Of a stretch of 64,000 nucleotides of DNA, positions 28,287-36,958 are shown piece after piece. Each line of letters begins with the position of its first letter. Positions within the stretch are counted from its first letter, which is position 1. This stretch comes from Microbacterium forte. Its GTDB lineage: Bacteria > Actinomycetota > Actinomycetes > Actinomycetales > Microbacteriaceae. The DNA lies in NCBI RefSeq assembly GCF_031885415.1, contig NZ_CP116871.1, forward strand, positions 2,914,001-2,978,000, written 5' to 3'. Below the pieces are notes generated by a model. That model saw nothing but the letters and a program-made list of their open reading frames with translations, did not search any database and was not told where the DNA came from. The translations under genes and the position numbers were made by a program.

Positions 28287-30065
28287 ATGGCGACGCGAAC
28301 GCTCAGGCGCGGACTCCCGCGCGTGCCCGGCGGCGAGCCGTGGCCTCCCGGGCTCGCGGTCGACGTCGGCGAAGGCGACGTGTCGGCGTCGCCGTCTTCG
28401 CTCGGCGAGCAGGAGAGCGCGTCCCCGGTCGTCGCCGAGCGGGAGAGCGCTTCGCCGGTCGTCGAGTCGGCGGTCGCCTCGCCGGTCGTCGACCCGGTGG
28501 AGGCTGCCTCCCCGGTCGTCGAGCGAGGAGCGGAGCGACGAGACGACACGCGCCACGCTGCGAGCGCTCCCACCGCATCCGTGCGTCGCGGTCTTCCGCG
28601 CACGCCGGGTGGAGAGCCCTGGCCGCCCGCGGGTGTGGTGCCTATCGGTGCGGAGGGCGTTTCGTCTCGGTCGGCGTCGCCGTCATCGCTCGACGAGCAG
28701 GAGAGTGCGCCCCCGGCCGTCGCTGCGGCTGTCGCCTCTCCGGTCGTCGAGAGCGCCGCTCCCTCCCCGGTCGTCGAGAGCGCCGCTCCCTCCCCGGTCG
28801 TCGAGAGCGCCGCTCCCTCCCCGGTCGTCGAGCGAGGAGCGCAGCGACGAGACGAGACGCGCCACGCTGCGAGCGAGGCCGCCACCGCGTCATCCGTGCG
28901 TCGCGGTCTTCCGCGCACACCGGGAGGCGAGCCCTGGCCGCCCGCCGGCACCGAAGCCGTGGTCATCGAGCGCGTTTCGTCTCCGTCTGCTTCGCCGTCC
29001 TCGCCCGACGACCGGGAGGATACTTCGGTCGCCGGTCCGTCCACGGCCGTGGCCCCGGCAGCCGCATCCTTCGCCCTCGGCGATCCCTCGATGCCGCTGC
29101 CCACCCCGCAGACGGTCTGGAACGGCAGCGCGCCGCGTCACATCACGGCGACCGCTCCGACATCCGCTCGTCCTCGACCCTCCTGGACCCAGGCGATCGC
29201 CGGTCTGCTCGGGGCCGCGGCCCTCGGCATCCTGGCCGCGGCAGCCGTGGCCTTCGTGCGGGCGCTGCTGAGCTTCCCCGTCATGCAGGACTTCCTCGCG
29301 GCCTTTCCCGGCGAATACGAGCCGGCCGTCGCCGTCGAGCCCGGGTTCGCGCCGTGGACCAACTGGGCGCACTTCTTCAACGTGTTCCTGATGGTGCTGA
29401 TCATCCGGTCGGGTCTGCGGATCCGCAACGAGAAGCGGCCGACCGCCTTCTGGACCCCGCGAGGCGACCCCAAGGGCAAGATCAGCCTGACGATCTGGTT
29501 CCACCAGGCGCTCGACATCCTGTGGCTCGTCAACGGCGTGATCTTCGTCGTGCTGCTGTTCGTCACCGGACACTGGGCGCGCATCGTGCCGACCAGCTGG
29601 GAGGTCATCCCCAACGCGCTGTCGGCGGCGCTGCAGTACGTGTCGTTCGACTGGCCGACCGAGCGCGGCTGGGTGAACTACAACAGCCTGCAGCAGCTGG
29701 CCTATTTCGTGACCGTGTTCATCGCCGCGCCGCTCGCTGCGGCCACCGGATTCCGCATGTCGGGCATGTGGCCCAAGAAGGCCGAGCGGCTGTCGAGGGC
29801 GTATCCGATCGAGTGGGCCCGTGCGTTGCACTTCCCGGTCATGATCTACTTCGTGGTGTTCATCATCGGACACGTCGCGCTGGTGTTCCTCACCGGTTTC
29901 CTGCGCAACCTCAACCACATGTACGCGTCGTCGGATACCGTCGGCTGGACGGGCTTCTGGGTCTTCGTGGCCTCCCTGGCGGTGATCGCCCTCGGCTGGG
30001 TCGCCGCCCGCCCGCTGGTCATCGCCCCGATCGCGAAGCTCTTCGGCACCGTGTCGGGCCGCTGA
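28287..30065 (+). CDS. Cytochrome b/b6-type membrane protein with repetitive proline-rich N-terminus
   Basis: Protein of 592 aa in two parts. Residues 1 to about 285 are low-complexity and cytosolic-looking, with three copies of [15 protein letters not shown] (from about 7, 100 and 205), three tandem VVESAAPSP units and translated REP-like DNA. Residues about 290-592 hold four to five hydrophobic helices with histidines in [32 protein letters not shown] and [10 protein letters not shown], a pattern fitting a di-heme cytochrome b561-like domain. It lies two bases after etfA, so an attractive role is the membrane acceptor of ETF electrons, delivering them to quinone. That function is inferred from position, not shown. 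No ETF-quinone oxidoreductase gene is present nearby. Confidence 0.8.
   Translation: MATRTLRRGLPRVPGGEPWPPGLAVDVGEGDVSASPSSLGEQESASPVVAERESASPVVESAVASPVVDPVEAASPVVERGAERRDDTRHAASAPTASVRRGLPRTPGGEPWPPAGVVPIGAEGVSSRSASPSSLDEQESAPPAVAAAVASPVVESAAPSPVVESAAPSPVVESAAPSPVVERGAQRRDETRHAASEAATASSVRRGLPRTPGGEPWPPAGTEAVVIERVSSPSASPSSPDDREDTSVAGPSTAVAPAAASFALGDPSMPLPTPQTVWNGSAPRHITATAPTSARPRPSWTQAIAGLLGAAALGILAAAAVAFVRALLSFPVMQDFLAAFPGEYEPAVAVEPGFAPWTNWAHFFNVFLMVLIIRSGLRIRNEKRPTAFWTPRGDPKGKISLTIWFHQALDILWLVNGVIFVVLLFVTGHWARIVPTSWEVIPNALSAALQYVSFDWPTERGWVNYNSLQQLAYFVTVFIAAPLAAATGFRMSGMWPKKAERLSRAYPIEWARALHFPVMIYFVVFIIGHVALVFLTGFLRNLNHMYASSDTVGWTGFWVFVASLAVIALGWVAARPLVIAPIAKLFGTVSGR
28516..29012. repeat. 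Four REP-like elements translated inside the cytochrome b gene
   Basis: Forward copies lie at 28516-28552 and 28824-28860 (GAGCGAGGAGCG core) and encode [17 protein letters not shown] and [17 protein letters not shown]. Reverse copies lie at 28657-28697 and 28972-29012 (GCGTTTCGTCTC core) and encode [13 protein letters not shown] and [13 protein letters not shown]. They match the intergenic elements at 4108-4182 and 21846-21884. The reading frame is kept through every copy. Confidence 0.75.
28743..28823 (+). repeat. Three exact 27-bp tandem repeats in the cytochrome b gene
   Basis: Identical 27-bp units at 28743-28769, 28770-28796 and 28797-28823 each encode VVESAAPSP. The unit length is a multiple of three, so changes in copy number would keep the frame. 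Confidence 0.95.
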
Positions 30066-30108
30066 CACGATCCTGTCTTCCGCACAGAGTGCAACCGGGC
30101 ACACAGAG

Positions 30109-30136
30109 ACGGCCCCCGCCGATGGGCGGGGGCCGT
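30109..30136. terminator. Bidirectional terminator hairpin
   Basis: ACGGCCCCCGCC (30109-30120) and GGCGGGGGCCGT (30125-30136) form a 12-bp perfect stem with a 4-nt GATG loop. It lies between the convergent cytochrome b and GNAT genes and can serve both. Confidence 0.8.
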
Positions 30137-30178
30137 GTCGTGCTGCATCGTGAACGCGGTGGTCACGAGACGCAGAGA

Positions 30179-30685
30179 TCAGCGCACGAAGCGCACCTCG
30201 GTCAGCGTCTCGCCGAGGAACGGCTCGGTGTGGCTGGCGCCGTCGAGCGCGAAGCCGTTGCGCGTATAGAAGCGATGTGCGCGGGGGTTGTCCTCCGCGA
30301 CCCACAGATAGAGGGGCTCGTCCTTCTCGACGGCCGCATCGAAGAGCTTCTGGCCGATGCCGGTCGAGTGGTACGCGTCGAGCAGGTAGATGAAGTACAG
30401 CTCGCGAAACGCGGGGGCGTCCTTGTCGCGGGCAGGGCCGGAGCCGACGAAGCCGACGATCTCGCCGTCGACGAGGGCGGCGCGCATCGTGAACTCGGGG
30501 CCCTGAGCGGCCCAGTGCGTCCACAGCTCGGCCATGCGACGGGGCGAGACCTTCTCGAGGGCTGCCTTGCTGATCAGGTGGTCGTAGGTCTCGTGCCAGC
30601 ACTGCGCGTGCACGCGACCAAGGGCTTCCGCATCCACATCACGGACCGGACGGACGATGACTTCAGGCTGGGCTTCGGCGCTCAT
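30179..30685 (-). CDS. GNAT-family N-acetyltransferase
   Basis: Protein of 168 aa. VIVRPVRDVDAEALGRVH and RELYFIYLLDAYHSTGIGQKL carry the acetyl-CoA-binding loop (the QxxGxG/A position reads YHSTGIGQ), and ERNP-like VAEDNPRAHRFYTRNGF closes the fold. It transfers an acetyl group to an amine; the substrate is unknown. It stands alone, divergent from the thioesterase gene across 130 bp in which I see only that gene's promoter. Confidence 0.88.
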   Translation of the reverse strand: MSAEAQPEVIVRPVRDVDAEALGRVHAQCWHETYDHLISKAALEKVSPRRMAELWTHWAAQGPEFTMRAALVDGEIVGFVGSGPARDKDAPAFRELYFIYLLDAYHSTGIGQKLFDAAVEKDEPLYLWVAEDNPRAHRFYTRNGFALDGASHTEPFLGETLTEVRFVR

Positions 30686-30815
30686 AGCGCGACTCTACGC
30701 GCGGCCTCCGCGAACCGGAAATCGAGCGGGAGCGTTCCCAGGCCGCGGATGAGCGGCTGGAGGGATCGCACAACGATGTTCGTGATTCGTTCGCCGATGG
30801 CTACGATCAGTCCTC

Positions 30816-31376
30816 GTGAACGTGATCTGGCGCACTCTCCTCGTGATCCTCTCCGCCCGTCGCCGCGTGCGGCGAGGCAAGACCCTCGACGCAGCATCGG
30901 TCAGCAGCATCCGGCTGACGACCCTGCCGACCGACATCGACATCCTCCGTCACATGAACAACGGCCGATACCTGTCGCTCTTCGACCTCGGCCGGTGGGA
31001 TCTGCTGATCCGCACAGGGCTGTTCGACGCCATGAACGAACGCGGCTGGTATGCCGTCGTCTCGAGCGAGACCGTGACCTTCCGCAAGTCGCTGCAGCTG
31101 TGGCAGCGGTTCGAGGTGCAGTCGCGCTTCATCGGTCATGACGACAAGGCGGTGTTCCTCGAGCACAGGGCGGTCGTCGGCGGCGAGATCTACGCCCGCG
31201 TCATCGTGCGATCGAGGATGCTGCGTCGCACCGGCGGCACGGTCAGCAACGAAGAGCTGTTCGCCGCCGTCGGCAAGCCCGAGGGTGTGCCCGAGATCGA
31301 CTCCTGGGTGCACGACTGGGCCGCAGCATCCGCTCTGCCTCCCGTGCGCACCCCGGCGCCGAGCGTGTGGAGCTGA
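30816..31376 (+). CDS. Hotdog-fold acyl-CoA thioesterase family protein
   Basis: Protein of 186 aa. IDILRHMNNGRYLSLFDLGR is the 4-hydroxybenzoyl-CoA-thioesterase-type motif, with the catalytic acid expected near it; FRKSLQLWQRFEVQSRFIGH and FLEHRAVVGGEIYARVIV are the following hotdog strands. The closest familiar type is the THEM6/MesA-like group whose substrates are poorly known. The start is a GTG with no Shine-Dalgarno but TACGAT at 30802-30807, so a leaderless message is likely. Confidence 0.82.
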   Translation: MNVIWRTLLVILSARRRVRRGKTLDAASVSSIRLTTLPTDIDILRHMNNGRYLSLFDLGRWDLLIRTGLFDAMNERGWYAVVSSETVTFRKSLQLWQRFEVQSRFIGHDDKAVFLEHRAVVGGEIYARVIVRSRMLRRTGGTVSNEELFAAVGKPEGVPEIDSWVHDWAAASALPPVRTPAPSVWS

Positions 31377-31380
31377 CGCC

Positions 31381-32205
31381 GTGACCGATCCGTGGGGTCT
31401 CGAGACGCGCACGCCGGGCTCGGTGCTGCTGGTCGGATGCGGCAAGCTCGGCATCCGCCTCGGCGAACGGCTCGTCGCACAGGGCTCAGAGGTCACGGCC
31501 ATGCGGCGCAGCGCGGGCGACATGCCGTTCCCGACCATCGAGGCGGATCTGCGGCATCCGCTCGACCGTGAGCTGCCGGAGTTCGACTCGGTCGTGATCA
31601 CTCTGCCGCCGAGCACCGAGGGCGACTCGATCTATCCACCGGCGTTGCGGGGGCTCGCGAAGGCCCTGCCGACGATGCCCGAGAGGGTCGTGTTCGTCTC
31701 GTCGACGCGCGTCTTCGAGGGACGCCCCGGCGAGACACCGCTGACCGAGCGCGATGCGCCGAAGGTGTCGAGCGAGCGGGGCGGCGATCTGGTCGAGGGC
31801 GAGCACCTGGCGATGGAGCTCTTCGGCGCGCGCATCGTGCGCCCGGCCGGCATCTACGGACCCGGTCGCGACTTCCTCATCCGGCGGGTGCGCGAGGGCG
31901 CAGCGGTCGACCACACCCGCCGCACCAACCGCATCCACGAGACCGATCTCGTGCGGCTGCTCGAGGCGATGCTGCGGGCCGACTCCGCGCCCCCGCTGAT
32001 CCATGCCGTCGACCGCGAGCCCGTGCTGCTCGGAGACGTCGTCGCGCACATCGCCTCTCGCCTCGGAGTCGAGCCGCCCCCGCACCTCGATCCGGAGGTC
32101 GGCGGCGGGACGGTGCTGGAGGGGCGCCTGCTGCAGGAGTTCCTCGGCGATCTCGAGTATCCGACCTTCCGCGCGGGCTACGACGAGATGATCGCCGCGC
32201 TCTGA
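31381..32205 (+). CDS. NAD(P)-dependent SDR/epimerase-like protein
   Basis: Protein of 274 aa from GTG at 31381, 4 nt after the thioesterase stop. VLLVGCGKLGIRLGERLV is a Rossmann motif of the YeeZ/TyrA-like 'atypical' extended SDR group; VVFVSSTRVFEG and RIVRPAGIYGPGRDFL are typical extended SDR blocks. The usual YxxxK is not seen where expected (the GEHLAMELFG stretch has no Tyr-Lys pair), so catalysis is uncertain. Probably co-transcribed with the thioesterase. Confidence 0.82.
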   Translation: MTDPWGLETRTPGSVLLVGCGKLGIRLGERLVAQGSEVTAMRRSAGDMPFPTIEADLRHPLDRELPEFDSVVITLPPSTEGDSIYPPALRGLAKALPTMPERVVFVSSTRVFEGRPGETPLTERDAPKVSSERGGDLVEGEHLAMELFGARIVRPAGIYGPGRDFLIRRVREGAAVDHTRRTNRIHETDLVRLLEAMLRADSAPPLIHAVDREPVLLGDVVAHIASRLGVEPPPHLDPEVGGGTVLEGRLLQEFLGDLEYPTFRAGYDEMIAAL

Positions 32206-32218
32206 GCGCTTCCGCCCC

Positions 32219-32281
32219 GGTTCCGGTCGCACTCCGTGGCGTGCCTTCGCTCGATAGACGGCATGAACTGCGACCGGAACC
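32219..32281. repeat. Inverted repeat with perfect 13-bp arms downstream of the SDR gene
   Basis: GGTTCCGGTCGCA (32219-32231) and TGCGACCGGAACC (32269-32281) are exact complements around a 37-nt loop. It sits between the SDR stop and the putA promoter and could terminate the upstream operon. It is unrelated in sequence to the 50-bp hairpin family. Confidence 0.65.
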
Positions 32282-32337
32282 ACCCGACGCGACCGTCGCT
32301 CAACGGCAGGCGGGCACTGCAGTCCTAGGCTGAGCTC

Positions 32338-35300
32338 ATGGCCGACCCGATGCCCACCGCGGATCCCGAATCCGTCTCGCTCGCGGACCGTGCCGTCGAG
32401 CTCGCCCGCCGTTGGGTGATCGAGGCAGCGGCCGCCGATGTCGATCCGGCGGCAGAACGGCTCGCCGGTGTGCTGCAGGATGCCAACGGGCTGCCGTTCA
32501 CGCTCGGATTCGTCGACGGCGTCATGCGCCCCGAGAGCCTGAGCGCCGCGGCATCCCAGCTGCACCGCATCGCTCCGATCGTGCCCGACTTCCTGCCCTG
32601 GTACCTGCGGTCTGCCGTGCGGCTCGGCGGCGGCGTCGCCCAGATGCTGCCGACCCCCGTGGTGCCCATCGCGCGTCGGGTGCTGCGTGACATGGTCGGC
32701 CACCTGGTGGTCGACGCCCGCCCCGCGAAGCTCGGACCGGCGATCGCGAAGATCCGTGAATCGGGTGCTCGGCTCAACCTCAATCTGCTCGGTGAGGCGG
32801 TGCTGGGTGAGGACGAGGCGCGGCGGCGGCTCGACGGCATCCACGAGCTGATCCGTCGCCCCGATGTCGACTACGTGTCGGTCAAGGTGTCGGCGATCGT
32901 CAGCCACATCTCGATGTGGGCGTTCGACGAGGTCGTCGAGTCGGTCGTCGAGCGACTGCTTCCGCTGTATCTGACGGCCGCCTCGGATCGCACCTTCATC
33001 AACCTCGACATGGAGGAGTACCGCGACCTCGACCTGACGATCGCGGTGTTCACCCGCATCCTCGAGGATCCCCGCCTCGACGGTCTCGAGGCGGGCATCG
33101 TGCTTCAGGCGTATCTGCCTGACGCCCTGCCGGCACTGCAGCAGCTCACCGCCTGGGCGCGCGAGCGGGTCGACCATGGCGGAGCCCCCATCAAGGTGCG
33201 GCTCGTCAAGGGAGCCAACCTCGCGATGGAGCGGGTCGAGGCGCGCATGCACGGATGGGCTCAGGCAACCTACGACACCAAGCTCGACACCGACGCCAAC
33301 TATCTGCGCTGCCTCGACTGGGCGCTGCGGCCTGAGAACGTCGACGCGGTGCGCCTGGGCATCGCGGGCCACAACCTGTTCGGCATCGCCTATGCCTGGT
33401 TGCTGGCGGGGGAGCGCGGGGTTCGAGCGGGCGGAGTCGACGCCGCTGCCGCGACCACGGCCTCGAACTCCCAGCGGTCGGTCGAGTTCGAGATGCTGCT
33501 CGGCATGGCGCAGGGGCAGGTGCAGGCCGTGTCGCGCGAGGTCGGCGAGGTGCTGCTCTACGTGCCGGTCGTGAATCCGGGCGAGTTCGATGTCGCCATC
33601 AGCTATCTCGTCCGCCGGCTCGAAGAGAACGCGTCGAGTGACAACTTCCTCTCCGCCGCGTTCCGGCTGGGCGACGACGAGACGCTCTTCGTGCGCGAGC
33701 GGGACAGGTTCCTCGACGCCCTCGATCGTTCGACGTCGTCGACGCTGCGGGTGGGCGCGCTGCGCGGCCAGGACCGACTGGCGCCGGTGCACGAGTCGAT
33801 GCGCCCGGTGCCCGTGGCGCCCGCGCCCGAAGAGGGTCTGACCCAGGCGGTGCTCGGCATCTCCCGCGGTGCGGATGACACGGGCGGGCCGTTCCTCGAG
33901 ACGGCGGTCTATGCCCCGCGCGAGCTCGACGAGGCGACCGGCGGTGCCCCCGGCTTCGCGAACACTCCTGACAGCGATCCGTCGCTTCCGGCCAACCGTG
34001 ACTGGGCGCGCGAGATCCATGAGCGCATCGCCGACTCGACGCTCGGTGTCTCGACGATCGACGCGGCCCGCGTCGACGACGCCGACACGCTCGAGAGCAC
34101 GATCGCCGGGGTGCGGGAGGCCGCTGCCCTGTGGGGCGCGCGGCCGGCCACCGAACGCGCCGAGGTGCTGCTGCGCGCGGCGGCCGCACTCGAGGGGCGC
34201 CGCGGAGACCTCATCGAGGTCGCCGCCTCCGAGACCGGCAAGGTGTTCGCCGAGGCCGACGTCGAAGTCAGCGAGGCCGTCGACTTCGCCCGCTACTACG
34301 CAGCCAAGGCCAGAGAGCTGGATGCCGTCGCCGGCGCCGCATTCGAACCCGCGCGCGTCACCGTCGTCACCCCACCGTGGAACTTCCCGCTCGCCATCCC
34401 GGCCGGGGGAGTGCTCGCCGCGCTCGCCGCAGGCTCGGGAGTCGTCTTCAAGCCCGCCCCGCAATCGCGCCGCTGCGCCGCCGTCATCGCCGAGATCCTG
34501 TGGGAGGTCGGTGTTCCGCGCGATGTGCTCGCGCTCGTGGACATCGAGGAGGGCGACCTCGGCCGTGAGCTGATCTCGCACGAGTCGGTGGACCGCGTCA
34601 TCCTCACCGGGTCATGGGAGACCGCTGCCCTGTTCCGCTCGTGGCGGCCCGACCTGCCGCTGCTCGCCGAGACGAGCGGCAAGAACGCGATGATCATCAC
34701 CCCGTCGGCCGATCTCGATCTCGCGGTCGCCGATCTGGTGCGCAGCGCCTTCGGGCATGCGGGGCAGAAGTGCTCGGCGGCGTCGCTCGCGATCCTCGTC
34801 GGACCGGTCGGGCGGTCGAAGAGATTCGCCCGTCAGCTGGCCGATGCGACTCGGTCGCTGCACGTCGGCTGGCCGACCGATCCGCTGGCCGAGGTCGGGC
34901 CCGTGATCGAGCGTCCCGAGGGCAAGCTCGCCTGGGCGCTCACCGAACTCGACGGCGACGAGAAGTGGCTCATCGAGCCCGCCCTCTCGGACGATGACCC
35001 CACCGGTCGGCTCTGGCGGCCGGGCATCCGCGTCGGGGTGCAGCCGGGGTCGCGCTTCCACACCGAGGAGTTCTTCGGGCCGGTGCTGGGCATCATGCAC
35101 GCCCCGACGCTCGAGCGGGCGATCGAGCTGCAGAACGCGGTCGAGTACGGCCTGACGGCGGGGCTGCACACGCAGGACCCGGCCGAGCTCGCCCTGTGGC
35201 TCGACCGGGTGCAGGCCGGAAACCTCTATGTGAACCGCGGCATCACTGGCGCGATCGTGCAGCGTCAGCCGTTCGGCGGGTGGAAGCGCTCGTCGGTCGG

Positions 35301-36048
35301 CCCCGGGGCCAAGGCGGGCGGGCCGAACTACCTGATCGGGCTTGGGTCCTGGCGCTCGAGCGGATCCGGCACGGTGTCGAGCACGCTGCATCTGCGTGGG
35401 CTCGACTCGCGCATCACCGACCTGATCGAGGCGGCGCAGCCCTCGCTCGGGTTCGAGGCGTTCGAATGGCTGCGTCGTTCGGCGCTGTCGGACGCCCTCG
35501 CGTGGGATCGCGAGTTCGGCCAGGTGCGCGATGTGTCTCACCTGGGTGTCGAGCGCAACCTGTTCCGCTATCGCCCGGTGCCGGTCGCGATCAGGGCCAC
35601 TGCGGACGCCGGCTGGCAGGAGCTGCTGCGCGTCGTCATCGCCGCGGTGCGCGCCGGGGCCGGATTCGTGCTGTCGACCCCCGTCGGGCTGCCCCCGGCG
35701 GTGCGTCACGCGCTCGCCGAACTCGGCGCGGTCGTCTACATGGAGACCGACGACGAATGGATCGAGCGGATGCGGCGTCGCGGCGACTCGAGCGGGGTGC
35801 GCGAGTCTCTCGGCGACGACGAGCTGCGCCCGAGCCGGGCACGACTGGTCGGCCCGCGCGAATCCGTGTCCGCGCTGCACCGTGCGCTCGCCGCGGCTGT
35901 GGGCGGCGACCCCGACCTCGCGGTGTACGGCGGTGAGGTCACCTCTGCCGGGCGCATCGAGCTGCTGCCCTTCGTGCACGAGCAGGCGATCGCGATCACC
36001 GCGCACCGTTACGGCAACCCCGACGACTGGAGCGCAGCGGTCATCTGA
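32338..36048 (+). CDS. putA: Bifunctional proline dehydrogenase/L-glutamate gamma-semialdehyde dehydrogenase
   Basis: Protein of 1236 aa oxidising proline to P5C (FAD) and P5C to glutamate (NAD+). The PRODH TIM barrel spans about 90-430 (NLLGEAVLGEDEA, DYVSVKVSAIVSHISMWAFD, NLDMEEYRDLDLTI, RLVKGANLAMERV). The ALDH domain spans about 560-1010, with E778 in LLAETSGKNAMI and catalytic C812 in GHAGQKCSAASL; YVNRGITGAIVQRQPFGGWK closes it. A C-terminal extension of about 200 residues follows, and no N-terminal ribbon-helix-helix domain is present, so it does not self-regulate as E. coli PutA does. TAGGCT at 32326-32331 lies 6 nt before the ATG with no Shine-Dalgarno, suggesting a leaderless message. 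Confidence 0.96.
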   Translation: MADPMPTADPESVSLADRAVELARRWVIEAAAADVDPAAERLAGVLQDANGLPFTLGFVDGVMRPESLSAAASQLHRIAPIVPDFLPWYLRSAVRLGGGVAQMLPTPVVPIARRVLRDMVGHLVVDARPAKLGPAIAKIRESGARLNLNLLGEAVLGEDEARRRLDGIHELIRRPDVDYVSVKVSAIVSHISMWAFDEVVESVVERLLPLYLTAASDRTFINLDMEEYRDLDLTIAVFTRILEDPRLDGLEAGIVLQAYLPDALPALQQLTAWARERVDHGGAPIKVRLVKGANLAMERVEARMHGWAQATYDTKLDTDANYLRCLDWALRPENVDAVRLGIAGHNLFGIAYAWLLAGERGVRAGGVDAAAATTASNSQRSVEFEMLLGMAQGQVQAVSREVGEVLLYVPVVNPGEFDVAISYLVRRLEENASSDNFLSAAFRLGDDETLFVRERDRFLDALDRSTSSTLRVGALRGQDRLAPVHESMRPVPVAPAPEEGLTQAVLGISRGADDTGGPFLETAVYAPRELDEATGGAPGFANTPDSDPSLPANRDWAREIHERIADSTLGVSTIDAARVDDADTLESTIAGVREAAALWGARPATERAEVLLRAAAALEGRRGDLIEVAASETGKVFAEADVEVSEAVDFARYYAAKARELDAVAGAAFEPARVTVVTPPWNFPLAIPAGGVLAALAAGSGVVFKPAPQSRRCAAVIAEILWEVGVPRDVLALVDIEEGDLGRELISHESVDRVILTGSWETAALFRSWRPDLPLLAETSGKNAMIITPSADLDLAVADLVRSAFGHAGQKCSAASLAILVGPVGRSKRFARQLADATRSLHVGWPTDPLAEVGPVIERPEGKLAWALTELDGDEKWLIEPALSDDDPTGRLWRPGIRVGVQPGSRFHTEEFFGPVLGIMHAPTLERAIELQNAVEYGLTAGLHTQDPAELALWLDRVQAGNLYVNRGITGAIVQRQPFGGWKRSSVGPGAKAGGPNYLIGLGSWRSSGSGTVSSTLHLRGLDSRITDLIEAAQPSLGFEAFEWLRRSALSDALAWDREFGQVRDVSHLGVERNLFRYRPVPVAIRATADAGWQELLRVVIAAVRAGAGFVLSTPVGLPPAVRHALAELGAVVYMETDDEWIERMRRRGDSSGVRESLGDDELRPSRARLVGPRESVSALHRALAAAVGGDPDLAVYGGEVTSAGRIELLPFVHEQAIAITAHRYGNPDDWSAAVI

Positions 36049-36135
36049 GGCGGTCGCGCTTCGGCATCCGTTCCTCCCTCGCCATCTCCGGCATCCCCTC
36101 ACCTGCGGTCGAAAACACATCCACCGCCGCTGTGC

Positions 36136-36185
36136 GTGGTCGAAAGAGCATCCGAAACGGGCGATTCGGATGCTCTTTCGACCAC
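36136..36185. repeat. Intergenic 50-bp hairpin, copy 3 (perfect), plus a solo arm at 36105-36122
   Basis: Positions 36136-36156 and 36165-36185 are exact 21-bp inverted arms starting GTGGTCGAAAGAGCATCC, with an 8-nt loop. Copies 1 and 2 are at 6721 and 8501. A single-arm relative reading GCGGTCGAAAACACATCC lies at 36105-36122. The element sits in the 244-bp gap after putA. Confidence 0.9.
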
Positions 36186-36218
36186 CCCTGTCGATGCGAC
36201 CCGACCGACAGACCGCGC

Positions 36219-36282
36219 ATGTAAAGAATTCTTGACACAGCGGATGCCGCAGGCGTACTGTCGTGTCAAGAATCTTTTACAT
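36219..36282 (+). promoter_or_regulatory. Promoter flanked by a 20-bp inverted repeat; probable XRE autoregulatory operator
   Basis: The 20-mers at 36219-36238 and 36263-36282 are inverted copies with 18 of 20 matches, and the left one contains the perfect palindrome AAGAATTCTT. TTGACA at 36232-36237 is a consensus -35, and TACTGT at 36256-36261 a -10 after 18 nt, so the repeats bracket the core promoter. The second gene of the operon encodes a small XRE DNA-binding protein, the likely ligand. Confidence 0.75.
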
Positions 36283-36292
36283 GGGAGGCATC

Positions 36293-36727
36293 ATGGTCTA
36301 CGAAGAGCGCAACGCCTGGGCCGGTCTCATCGTCGGCGCGGTGGTGATCGGGGCGTATGTCGTCATCGTGCTGCAGCAGGCCGCCGGCGGACCGGTGACC
36401 GATGTCGACTGGTTCCCGCTCATGATGTGGACGATCGGTCTCGGCATCGTGGCCACGATCGTGCTCAGCATCGTCTGGGGGATGATCGCCGGTGCGAAGG
36501 ATCCCGACGGGGTCGGCAAGTCCGATGTCCGCGACCGCGACATCAGCCGCATGGGCAGTCGGGTCGAACAGTCCTTCGTCGTGATCGCCGGTCTCGGCGT
36601 GATCACCCTCTGCGCGGTGGGCGCCGACCTCTTCTGGATCGCCAACACCATGTTCGCGGGGTTCGCCGTCTCGGCCATGGTCGGCAGCGTCGCGCGAGTC
36701 GTCGCCTACCGTCGGGGACTCGTCTGA
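36293..36727 (+). CDS. Small integral membrane protein, four predicted helices
   Basis: Protein of 144 aa from ATG at 36293, with GGGAGG 5 nt upstream. Hydrophobic segments are [58 protein letters not shown] and [19 protein letters not shown], with a charged cytosolic or external loop ([20 protein letters not shown]) between the second and third. I do not recognise an enzymatic motif. It overlaps the XRE gene by 1 nt; pairs of this kind are common in actinobacteria and uncharacterised. Confidence 0.82.
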   Translation: MVYEERNAWAGLIVGAVVIGAYVVIVLQQAAGGPVTDVDWFPLMMWTIGLGIVATIVLSIVWGMIAGAKDPDGVGKSDVRDRDISRMGSRVEQSFVVIAGLGVITLCAVGADLFWIANTMFAGFAVSAMVGSVARVVAYRRGLV

Positions 36728-36957
36728 TGGTCAAGCCCACGCTCGTCTCCAACCGCATCCGCGCTCACCGCGAAGCGGCCGGACTCACCCAGGCCGAACT
36801 CGCCCGCAGCATCGGCGTGACCAGGCAGACGCTCATCGCGATCGAGCAGGAGAAGTACTCCCCGTCGCTCGAGCTCGCGTTCCAGATCGCCCGCGCTTTC
36901 GGCGTGGGGCTCGACGACCTGTTCCAGTACCCGCAACCCACGAGCACGGAGGTGTGA
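36727..36957 (+). CDS. XRE-family helix-turn-helix regulator
   Basis: Protein of 76 aa, essentially one HTH domain: [20 protein letters not shown], then [20 protein letters not shown] and a closing helix [17 protein letters not shown]. This is the compact repressor type of which the Xre/YozG group is an example. Its ATG overlaps the stop of the membrane protein gene (TGATG). The inverted repeat at the operon promoter is the natural candidate site. Confidence 0.92.
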   Translation: MVKPTLVSNRIRAHREAAGLTQAELARSIGVTRQTLIAIEQEKYSPSLELAFQIARAFGVGLDDLFQYPQPTSTEV

Positions 36958-36958
36958 C

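Noticed and set aside
28743..28823. Tandem repeats considered as a CRISPR array
   Set aside because: The 27-bp units are directly adjacent with no spacers and are in-frame coding sequence.
31486..34581. Reverse-strand open frame of about 1030 codons across the SDR and putA genes
   Set aside because: Same reason: compositional artefact opposite two well-supported genes, no promoter or ribosome-binding signal.
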